From the NCBI GenBank assembly GCA_028717765.1, contig JAQUNE010000056.1, positions 1 through 8,250 on the forward strand: a DNA stretch of 8,250 nucleotides, read 5' to 3'. The position numbers and the translations under genes were made by a program. The DNA is from Candidatus Omnitrophota bacterium (GTDB lineage Bacteria; Omnitrophota; Koll11; Gygaellales; Profunditerraquicolaceae). This document shows positions 1 to 6,365 of the stretch, one piece after another; the first letter of the stretch is position 1; the number at the start of each line of letters is the position of its first letter. Under the pieces are notes generated by a model. It saw only the letters and a list, made by a program, of their open reading frames with translations. It ran no database searches and had not been told where the DNA came from.

Positions 1-964
1 TCTGCCTTTGCTCACAAGCTCCACAGTTATCCTTATACTCTTTCGTAATTTTTATTTTTTTCCCTAATGAAGGGATAAAATTATCCCAGGCATCCTGAAA
101 ATTCCCCTTACGTAGATCATAACGCATCTGGGGATCCTTAATAAAACAGCAAAAAGTCATTTTGCCGTAAGGGTCAACATGAAAATCTCTGCGAGAATCT
201 ACGCATGAACTAAAAAGATACTGATCCGTCTTTGCCGGACAATAGTTATGGGCTGTTTCACGCTGCACCTGCTCTTCATATGATAAATCCGGCTTATCCA
301 ATTCCACCACTTCTTTTGGGGGCAAGCGTTGCCTAAGAATTTCCTGATTTACCTTTTGGTCATGGCTAGCAGAAAGATAGAGCCAGGCAGCACCGATACG
401 GTAATGTTTGCTTAAGGATTCAGCTAATTTAATCATCTGGTCAAACTGATGGTAATTATCCCGCATCGGGATGATCTGAACGATAAAACCTGCGCCGGCT
501 TGCTTTAGGTACTTAAAACCTCGCATGGTTTGTTCAAAAGAACCAGGATTTCTCGTAATATGGTCGTGTACTTCGGCAGTGGCCCCATAAATTGCCACCA
601 TTTTTGAGCCTTTTTTCTTCAAAAGCTTGGCAATCTTAGGAGTAATCAACGCTCCGTTAGTATTTAAAGAGTAGGAAATGGATTTGCTGGTAATATACTC
701 AAAAATTTCAGAAAAATCCTTGCGCAGCATTGGCTCCCCTCCGGAAACCGACCATTTACGGCAGCCTAATTTTTTGGCCTCATCAACAAGGTGCTTAATT
801 TCCGCAAAGGAAAGTTCTTCTTTGGCAGCTTTAACATCAGAGGGGACTTTTAACCAACAATGCCGGCAATTATTATTGCAGCGGTAAGTCAGGTCCAAGC
901 TTCCTTCTAAAGGTAGGCGCGGAAGATTAAATTGTTTTTTGACTTCGGAGTATTCTACTGACAT
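1..964 (-). CDS. Radical SAM/SPASM domain protein, C-terminus cut by window edge
   Basis: An uninterrupted frame runs from an ATG at 964-962 to the left edge and gives 321 visible residues with no stop. The radical SAM cluster motif is Cys29-x3-Cys33-x2-Cys36 (CNNNCRHC), followed by Trp37. These cysteines would hold the [4Fe-4S] cluster that cleaves S-adenosylmethionine. A GGEP motif at residues 75-78 is the usual SAM-contacting segment. The C-terminal part fits a SPASM auxiliary-cluster domain: Cys254-x12-Gly267-x4-Cys272, then Cys314-x2-Cys317. The remaining SPASM cysteines would lie beyond the window. SPASM enzymes include peptide-modifying maturases (PqqE-like, sactipeptide-type) and sulfatase maturases, but the substrate here cannot be read from the sequence. 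No Shine-Dalgarno sequence precedes the ATG. The start is chosen because it is the first ATG in frame and lies a normal distance ahead of the cluster motif. The gene has its own likely promoter in the 104-base gap after the ABC exporter gene. The family call is firm; the function is unknown. Confidence 0.93.
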   Translation of the reverse strand, partial: MSVEYSEVKKQFNLPRLPLEGSLDLTYRCNNNCRHCWLKVPSDVKAAKEELSFAEIKHLVDEAKKLGCRKWSVSGGEPMLRKDFSEIFEYITSKSISYSLNTNGALITPKIAKLLKKKGSKMVAIYGATAEVHDHITRNPGSFEQTMRGFKYLKQAGAGFIVQIIPMRDNYHQFDQMIKLAESLSKHYRIGAAWLYLSASHDQKVNQEILRQRLPPKEVVELDKPDLSYEEQVQRETAHNYCPAKTDQYLFSSCVDSRRDFHVDPYGKMTFCCFIKDPQMRYDLRKGNFQDAWDNFIPSLGKKIKITKEYKDNCGACEQRQ

Positions 965-1003
965 AAGGCAATTTACATAAAACGAATCGATAGGTTCGAA
1001 TAT

Positions 1004-1019
1004 TTAAGCAGGAGCTTAA
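1004..1019 (-). promoter_or_regulatory. Perfect 6-bp dyad near the predicted transcript start
   Basis: The minus strand reads TTAAGC-TCCT-GCTTAA, a perfect 6-bp inverted repeat with a 4-base spacer. It starts about 7 bases downstream of the proposed -10 box, so it would be either an operator or a small hairpin at the 5' end of the radical SAM mRNA. The stem is short and mostly A/T, and no U-run follows, so it is not a convincing terminator for the upstream ABC gene. Its position is observed; any regulatory role is inferred. Confidence 0.35.
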
Positions 1020-1026
1020 CTATATT

Positions 1027-1054
1027 ATTATACAATAGATTTAGCTATTTTAAA
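1027..1054 (-). promoter_or_regulatory. Candidate sigma-70 promoter for the radical SAM gene
   Basis: On the minus strand a perfect TATAAT -10 hexamer (1027-1032) follows a TTTAAA box (1049-1054) with a 16-base spacer. TTTAAA matches 4 of 6 bases of the consensus -35. The predicted start is near 1020, giving a leader of about 55 bases before the ATG at 964. The spacer holds a small dyad, AATAG-N6-CTATT, on the plus strand at 1034-1049. The promoter lies in the only sizeable intergenic gap of the window. AT-rich DNA yields chance -10 boxes, so confidence is moderate. Confidence 0.5.
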
Positions 1055-1068
1055 GAGTTTTTTCTGCT

Positions 1069-2802
1069 TTATTGATCTGTCTGATTTTGAAAAAAATCCC
1101 GGTAGGCCTGGCTACCAGACAAGAGCTCCTGATGGGTGCCCTCTTCCATTATGCCCTTACTTTTTAAATAGTAAATCCTGTCCGCATCCTTAATAGAAAA
1201 GAGGCGGTGGGAAATAATTAAGGTGGTTAATCCTGCTCTTTCCTCCTTAAGGTTTTGGAAAATCTTCTCTTCAGTAAGCGAATCTACCGAAGAAGTGGCT
1301 TCATCTAAAATTAATAGGCGCGGCTTTCTTAATATTGCCCGTGCCAAGGCGACCCTTTGCTTAAAGCCTTGAGAAAGCCGGAAGGCATCTTCACCAATAG
1401 CCGTATCATACCCCTCTGCTAGTTGGTTAACGAAATTATCAATACAAGTAATCCTGGCCACCTCTTCAATCTCTCTCTGGCTAATCCCCTTTAAACCATA
1501 ACCGATGTTTTCTTTTATTGAAGCATCAAACAAAAGCGGTTGTTGTGTTGCAATCGCAATATTCTCTCTTAAGCTCCTGATTTTGATCAGCTTTAAATCT
1601 TGGTTATCTAAAGTCACCTCTCCATTCCAAGGATCATAGAGCCTTAAAATTAAATTAAAAAGCGTGGTTTTGCCGCAACCAGAAGGTCCGACGATGCCTA
1701 CCCAGGAAAAAGCAGGAATAGTAAAATTTAGCCCCTCTAATACCAAAGAATTTTCCTCATAGCCAAAGCGCACGCCTCTAAAGGAAATTTCTCCTTTGAT
1801 ATTTTTTAAGCCCTTGGCCTGCGGCGAATCTTTAATCTTGGCTTCTGTATTCAAAACCTCGAATAATTTTTCCAAGGAAACTGTCTCCTGCACAAAGTTT
1901 CTCAGCCTGAAACCCAATGATTCTAAAAGCCCGCCCAATTGCGTTAAATAAATCATTACCGCGGTATAACTGCCTAAGCTTAGATTTCCTTTAATAATCA
2001 ACCATCCTCCGTAAAGAGTGATCACTCCGAAAACTGCTTTTGAAAGAAAATTTGAACTAAGAGAACTGATCAGGCCCCAGCGAAAACTTTTGATTCTCCA
2101 ACGGATATTTTTAATCAGGGAATTTAAGTATATCCGCCTTTTAAAATCCTCTAGGCCCAGAGCTTTAATGATCAAGATTTTAGAAAAAGCCTCGTGCAAC
2201 TCTTTATATAAATAGGCGCTAAATCTCCAGATCTCTTCATAAATTGGCCGTAGTTTATTCTGAATATAAAAACTATGGATAAGAAATAGCGGGCTTAACA
2301 CTACCAATAATAATGTCATGCGTAGATTTAACCACAGGCAGATCAGCAAAATTACCAGTAGTTTCAGGAAATCCGTAAGGATCTGTGGGCATTGCTCGAG
2401 TAAAAAATTTGCCACGATTTCCGTATCGGAAAGGCGAAAAACGTTCTCTCCAATAGATTTTGTGTGAAAAAAAGATAGGTCTAATGAAAAGAATTTCCTA
2501 ATTAACTTATGGGATAAGTTGAGCCTTAATTTTATAGAGATTCTGTTTTTTACAATATCGCCGATAAGATTGAAAAGGGTGCTAAAGATAAATACCACCA
2601 CACCCCACATTGAAAGGTTGATGAATTTAGCGAGATTCTTTTCTAAAAAAGCCTTATCAATGAAAAGTTTAGAAAAATACGGCCCGATAAGAAAAAAGGC
2701 GGAGGAAAGAAAACCTAACCCAAATAAGATCAGAATTTGTTTCTTATAGAGAAGAATAAATTTAAAGAGGTGCCTAATTTTTACTTTTTTATCCTTATTC
2801 AT
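1069..2802 (-). CDS. ABC exporter, fused transmembrane and ATPase domains (MsbA/PglK-like)
   Basis: This 577-residue half-transporter has the usual length for a homodimeric MsbA-type exporter. Residues 1 to about 310 form the membrane domain, with hydrophobic segments near 22-45, 62-82, 140-180 and 250-295. The ATPase domain follows. Visible motifs are Walker A GPSGCGKT (372-379), a Q-loop around Gln420, Walker B LLILDE (496-501), a D-loop SSVD (504-507) and the switch His532. The signature motif is unusual: LSQGFKQR (476-483) instead of LSGGQ-QR. There is no N-terminal C39 peptidase domain, so it is not a leader-cleaving bacteriocin exporter. It sits last in a run of overlapping glycan genes; its ATG overlaps the glycosyltransferase stop by ATGA (2799-2802). 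Flipping of a lipid-linked oligosaccharide or other lipid is therefore the best inference. Drug or peptide export cannot be excluded. No Shine-Dalgarno sequence is visible, and translational coupling is likely. No clear terminator follows the TAA. Confidence 0.95.
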   Translation of the reverse strand: MNKDKKVKIRHLFKFILLYKKQILILFGLGFLSSAFFLIGPYFSKLFIDKAFLEKNLAKFINLSMWGVVVFIFSTLFNLIGDIVKNRISIKLRLNLSHKLIRKFFSLDLSFFHTKSIGENVFRLSDTEIVANFLLEQCPQILTDFLKLLVILLICLWLNLRMTLLLVVLSPLFLIHSFYIQNKLRPIYEEIWRFSAYLYKELHEAFSKILIIKALGLEDFKRRIYLNSLIKNIRWRIKSFRWGLISSLSSNFLSKAVFGVITLYGGWLIIKGNLSLGSYTAVMIYLTQLGGLLESLGFRLRNFVQETVSLEKLFEVLNTEAKIKDSPQAKGLKNIKGEISFRGVRFGYEENSLVLEGLNFTIPAFSWVGIVGPSGCGKTTLFNLILRLYDPWNGEVTLDNQDLKLIKIRSLRENIAIATQQPLLFDASIKENIGYGLKGISQREIEEVARITCIDNFVNQLAEGYDTAIGEDAFRLSQGFKQRVALARAILRKPRLLILDEATSSVDSLTEEKIFQNLKEERAGLTTLIISHRLFSIKDADRIYYLKSKGIMEEGTHQELLSGSQAYRDFFQNQTDQ

Positions 2803-3887
2803 TGCAGTAATTGGTCATAAACTTTCCCTAAAGATTCTACTATATTATCCCAATTATATCCAGCAGCAATTTTTTTTGTTTCTCTTCCCCTCTCCTTCAC
2901 CACTTCGGGATGCTCAAGTAAATATCCCAGCTCTTTTTTAAGCCCCAGATAATTTCCTTTCTGAAAATAAACCCCTGCCTTGCCTAAAACTTCTTTAAAT
3001 TCCGCAATATCGCTGGCAACAATACATTTTCCAAAGGATGCTGCTTCAAGCAAGGCCAAAGAAAGCCCTTCGATTTCAGAAGGAAAAACTACAAGGTATG
3101 CCTGATCATATAAAGCCTCTAAGGTTCCAGCCTTAACTGAACCGATAAAAAACGTATTTTCCCCTGCTATATTTTTTAAATAATTTAAATACTTATCAGC
3201 ATAAACAGCTTCACCGGCAATCACTAGTTGAAAATCAGATTTTATTTCCTGAAATGCTTTAATCAAATATTCTATTCCTTTTTCTTCGGTAATCCGCCCG
3301 GCAAAAAGCAAGAATTTTGCTTTTTTAAAACCCGGGTAATCCGGTAAACTGCCCGATCGAGATTGCGCCAAATTCACTCCTCCAGGAATATAGATTACCC
3401 GGGGTGCAAATTTTTTTGCCATCCCTTCAGAAACAACTATAGTTTTATGCGCAAAATAGAGCGCAGAGAATTGGCACAGCCAAAGAAAAAACTTGGCAAA
3501 AAAAGGCCATTTTTTTCTTTTCCAGTCCAAAGCGTGAATCGTCACTACTATCTTTTTGCCGAACAACCTGGGTAAAAAAGAAAATACAGACGGCCCTAAA
3601 CAGTGATAATGTACAATATCTACTTTCCTGAATAAAACATCTACTGTGGCAAGAAATGTTGCGGTAATTGTAGCAAGGTATTTGTTTTTTAAGGTAGGGG
3701 TTTCTATAATTAACGTGTGCGGGAAAGGATTTGTTTTTGCCGCTAAGGAAAGAGAATTCCCGCGGTGCCCATAAACAATAAATTCTTTTCCCTTTAAAGA
3801 GAGCCTTTTTATAGCCTCTTCAATACTTTTCTCCACTCCGCTGTAAGTGGCAGGGATTCCTCGTGAGCCGATTACGGCAATTCTCAT
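2799..3887 (-). CDS. Family 4 (GT-B) glycosyltransferase
   Basis: This 362-residue protein has the length and organisation of a GT4 retaining glycosyltransferase, which moves a sugar from a nucleotide-sugar donor to an acceptor at the cytoplasmic membrane face. The N-terminus has a glycine-rich loop followed by IPATYSGVE (residues 11-19), resembling the IGTRGIPA-YGGFE start of rhamnosyltransferase-like GT4 members with a DUF1972-type N-terminal region. The C-terminal donor domain shows AGRITEEKG (196-204), with Arg198 and Lys203 in the positions that contact the donor phosphates. It then shows the E-x7-E motif, Glu273 to Glu281 (EGLSLALLE). The C-terminal helix region (YNWDNIVESLGKVY) is typical. 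The donor and acceptor sugars cannot be deduced. The start is well supported: a GGAGAG Shine-Dalgarno sequence lies just upstream, and the ATG overlaps the preceding stop as ATGA. Its neighbours, two Wzy_C/WaaL-like proteins and an ABC exporter, point to surface polysaccharide or lipid-linked oligosaccharide assembly. Confidence 0.93.
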   Translation of the reverse strand: MRIAVIGSRGIPATYSGVEKSIEEAIKRLSLKGKEFIVYGHRGNSLSLAAKTNPFPHTLIIETPTLKNKYLATITATFLATVDVLFRKVDIVHYHCLGPSVFSFLPRLFGKKIVVTIHALDWKRKKWPFFAKFFLWLCQFSALYFAHKTIVVSEGMAKKFAPRVIYIPGGVNLAQSRSGSLPDYPGFKKAKFLLFAGRITEEKGIEYLIKAFQEIKSDFQLVIAGEAVYADKYLNYLKNIAGENTFFIGSVKAGTLEALYDQAYLVVFPSEIEGLSLALLEAASFGKCIVASDIAEFKEVLGKAGVYFQKGNYLGLKKELGYLLEHPEVVKERGRETKKIAAGYNWDNIVESLGKVYDQLLQ

Positions 3888-5140
3888 TTCTCTCCAGAAG
3901 AAACAGGCTGCTTATTTTCTCCCATAGCACTGAGGACAGCCAAAAATATCCAAAATAAATAAAATGGGGTTTTCCATAACATACCGTCAAAAGAGGCCAT
4001 ATTTATAATCAGGCCGATAAACCCCATAAGTACTGCGAAAATAAATTCCCGCTCTTTTGTTTCTAATCTTTTGTAAGCCTTCCAGGCTTTACCGAGGATA
4101 TAACCTAATAATAATAATAAGCCCAAAAATCCCAGCAAGCCGGTTTCTGCCAAATGCATAAGATAGATGCTATCCGGCACTTTAACTTCCTCTGAAAACC
4201 TGAGATTCGAATATTGCCCAAAAAACTTCCGGTAGCAATCAAGCCCAATTCCTACGAAAGGATGCTCTTTTAACATTTCCCAGGTAACATGATAATTCTT
4301 CGCCCTGTGGCTAAACCGTAAATAGTAAAATAGCCTTACTATTCCAAATCTCCTCCCAAACCCCTGGCCGAATAAAGAGAGCGAGGCGAGAGCAGAAACG
4401 GTTAAAAACCCTAGCCAGATATAAATTATGTGTTTGATTTTCCCCTTTTGCCAAATCCAAAATGAAAACATCAGTAATCCGGCAATCCAGGTTCCTCGGG
4501 AGAAACTTAAGAAAGCACCTTCCAGGATAAAACCAAGGACTGTTAAATTCAATAACCTGCGTTTATATGTTTGCGCGTGCCAATAAAAATAATTTCCTAG
4601 TGGAATACAGACAAGCAGATATGCCCCTAGGATATTCGGATGGACTAGGGTTGACATCATCCTTTTACCGATAAAACGGGTATAAAAAGGATTCTCTAGA
4701 AAGTACTTATAAAGAAAATTTGTCCTGAAAAACATCTCCAACAGGCCAAAAAAAGAAACAATGCCCGCACAGATAAATAAAGCATAAAAGATTCTTTTAA
4801 AACCTTCAGGCTTAGTCTCATTTTTAAAAATAAAAAAAACCAGGGCCGCACTAAGTAGAAAATCAATATAGAAATTTAAGGATGCCTGATGATCTTTAGA
4901 AAACCAGATATTCAAAGAAAGCAGTAGTAAATAAAGAAGGCAGGGGCGCGCCGCTGGGCTAAAAAAATATTTTTTAAATCGAAATTGCTCCCTAGCCAAA
5001 GAAAAAATTAAAAATATCCCCAAGAAATAAATTACCAAATTTTTATACTGATTTTGTATTGGCTCAGGAAAAAAAGAAATCCAAGCAACAAAAAGTACCG
5101 GGAAAAATCTAATTATTTTAGCGAGAGCTTCTTTAAACAT
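3884..5140 (-). CDS. O-antigen ligase/polymerase superfamily membrane protein, copy 2 (Wzy_C/WaaL-like)
   Basis: This 418-residue protein is strongly hydrophobic throughout, with roughly ten or more membrane segments, as is usual for Wzy polymerases and WaaL ligases. Both act at the outer face of the cytoplasmic membrane on undecaprenyl-linked glycans. Family-like landmarks are RMMST-x2-HPN (160-169), SFSRG (212-216), EHPFVGIG (292-299) in the large outer loop, and PDSIYLMHLAETG (322-334) at its end. Many WaaL-type ligases have a HN pair where this protein has PDS; that histidine is absent, although a His occurs at 329. Polymerase or another glycan-transfer activity is therefore as likely as lipid A-core ligation. 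It is a paralogue of the protein encoded immediately upstream, sharing the SF-RG, HPF-G-G, PD and C-terminal FWI motifs. Its ATG follows that gene's TAA by four bases, with no good Shine-Dalgarno sequence. Its TGA overlaps the glycosyltransferase ATG (ATGA). The superfamily is firm; the activity is open. Confidence 0.9.
   Translation of the reverse strand: MFKEALAKIIRFFPVLFVAWISFFPEPIQNQYKNLVIYFLGIFLIFSLAREQFRFKKYFFSPAARPCLLYLLLLSLNIWFSKDHQASLNFYIDFLLSAALVFFIFKNETKPEGFKRIFYALFICAGIVSFFGLLEMFFRTNFLYKYFLENPFYTRFIGKRMMSTLVHPNILGAYLLVCIPLGNYFYWHAQTYKRRLLNLTVLGFILEGAFLSFSRGTWIAGLLMFSFWIWQKGKIKHIIYIWLGFLTVSALASLSLFGQGFGRRFGIVRLFYYLRFSHRAKNYHVTWEMLKEHPFVGIGLDCYRKFFGQYSNLRFSEEVKVPDSIYLMHLAETGLLGFLGLLLLLGYILGKAWKAYKRLETKEREFIFAVLMGFIGLIINMASFDGMLWKTPFYLFWIFLAVLSAMGENKQPVSSGEK
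3890..3895 (-). promoter_or_regulatory. Shine-Dalgarno site of the glycosyltransferase gene
   Basis: The minus strand reads GGAGAG, starting at 3895 and followed within a few bases by the ATG at 3887-3885 (GGAGAGAAATG). It is the only clear purine-rich ribosome binding site among the junctions of this gene run. It lies inside the 3' end of the upstream O-antigen ligase-like gene. It supports the chosen glycosyltransferase start. Confidence 0.7.
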
Positions 5141-5144
5141 CAGG

Positions 5145-6365
5145 TTATTTTTTACTTTCAGTCAACGCGGATAATATCCCGCAATAGATCCAAAAAATAT
5201 ATAAGGGCACAACCCAATATAATGCATCAAAATAAACCATGGCAATGGAAATCACAATAATACCAGTACTTAAGGCAAGCACGAGGTCCGAATCGGCACG
5301 TTTTAACCTGATATGCCTTAAGGCGCCCCATAATAAAAGGAAAATAAAAATCAAGAAACATAAAAAAACAAAAATTCCTCCTTCTGCTAAAATAGTCAAA
5401 AACATATTGTCGGGAATTTTTGCGTACTCCTGTACCATGCTGCTATCATAAGAACCATAATGCACCCTGTATTGGCCTACCCCTACCCCCTTAAAAGGAT
5501 GGTCCTGGGTCATATGCAGGGCGATTGCCCAACTTTTTAAACGTGCACTCGAATCGATCATCATGCTAAAACTGAATCTGTAAAAGGGAAGTATATAATT
5601 AGCCTTGCCAAACGAAGATAAGAGCACGATGACTAAAAAAATCAGGATAATGTAACGGCCCATTTTCGGTTTTTTTAAAGAGGCGTAGAGTAAAGACGCC
5701 AGAAAAACGGCTAATAATACTCCTCGTGTAAATGAAACTAAGATGCCTGCCACTATCAAAAGCACAAAAAAAACCGCGATCAATTTTAAAAATAAATTTT
5801 TAGCCTTAAAAAAAAGGTTATAAAAAAATGGCAAAGATGCCCCTAGAAAAAGTGCAAAAACCTGTGGGACAAATTGCGTTGACATTGCGCGGTTCTGATA
5901 ATTAAAAAAAGCAAAGAAATCATTACTGATCCACTCTTCATAAATGATGTTTTTCCGGGAAAAAAATTCAGCAATGCCTATTATCGCCACGATAGCCGCA
6001 CAACACATAAGGAAGAGAAAAAAATGCTCCTTTTTCTTTAGAAAGGCAAATTCATTCTTAAATAAAAAATATAAAATCGGCCCCGGCAGGATAAACCCGA
6101 TAAAATAATGTAAAGCACTCTGTTTATCCTTAACACAAACAATTCCTAATGCGAAAAAAAACAAAAATAACACTATTAACCAATCTTTGATCTTTAAATT
6201 TACTTTTCTTGCGAAAAAAGAAATCAGTAGGGCGGCAAACAAAAAAACAATAATACCGTTTCTAAAAATTTCGTAAATCGATACTGGCAAAAAGGAAAGC
6301 CAAATTACGGTTAGCAAGCAAATTATAGAAAATAAGCTTCCGGAAAACTTCTCTAATTTATTCAT
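5145..6365 (-). CDS. O-antigen ligase/polymerase superfamily membrane protein, copy 1 (Wzy_C/WaaL-like)
   Basis: This 406-residue multi-pass membrane protein has about ten or more hydrophobic segments and a polar outer loop near residues 255-325. Matching landmarks with the next gene are RAMST (159-163), SFTRG (211-215), DHPFKGVGVGQYR (288-300), IPDNMFL (317-323), LAEGG (326-330) and a C-terminal FWIYCGILSAL stretch. Together they place it in the Wzy_C/WaaL-like superfamily and show that the two genes arose by duplication. It differs from its partner at the HPN site, which reads VPQ (166-168) here, and it also lacks the HN pair expected of many ligases. The likely role is polymerisation or transfer of a lipid-linked glycan outside the membrane; polymerase and ligase cannot be told apart from sequence alone. 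Its ATG overlaps the stop of the nucleotidyltransferase-like gene by eight bases. A G-rich run (AGGGGGG, ending at 6379) lies 13 bases before the ATG, rather far for a normal ribosome site. Confidence 0.9.
   Translation of the reverse strand: MNKLEKFSGSLFSIICLLTVIWLSFLPVSIYEIFRNGIIVFLFAALLISFFARKVNLKIKDWLIVLFLFFFALGIVCVKDKQSALHYFIGFILPGPILYFLFKNEFAFLKKKEHFFLFLMCCAAIVAIIGIAEFFSRKNIIYEEWISNDFFAFFNYQNRAMSTQFVPQVFALFLGASLPFFYNLFFKAKNLFLKLIAVFFVLLIVAGILVSFTRGVLLAVFLASLLYASLKKPKMGRYIILIFLVIVLLSSFGKANYILPFYRFSFSMMIDSSARLKSWAIALHMTQDHPFKGVGVGQYRVHYGSYDSSMVQEYAKIPDNMFLTILAEGGIFVFLCFLIFIFLLLWGALRHIRLKRADSDLVLALSTGIIVISIAMVYFDALYWVVPLYIFWIYCGILSALTESKK

Noticed and set aside
678..887. Short plus-strand frame opposite the radical SAM gene
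   Set aside because: It lies entirely opposite the region encoding the GGEP segment and cluster cysteines, and its product shows no recognisable motif. It is a shadow frame.
1004..1019. Rho-independent terminator for the ABC exporter gene
   Set aside because: The stem is only six mostly A/T pairs and no U-tract follows on the minus strand. It also lies downstream of a good -10 box, fitting a regulatory dyad better.
965..1068. Small precursor-peptide gene in the intergenic gap
   Set aside because: On the minus strand the only ATG is followed at once by TAA, and no other usable start with a sensible frame is seen on either strand.
2018..2749. Two plus-strand frames opposite the ABC exporter membrane domain
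   Set aside because: They are short, basic and without family features, and they sit opposite a well-supported gene.
1069..2802. Bacteriocin-type exporter with leader peptidase
   Set aside because: The N-terminus begins directly with the membrane domain; no C39 peptidase domain with its Cys and His residues is present.
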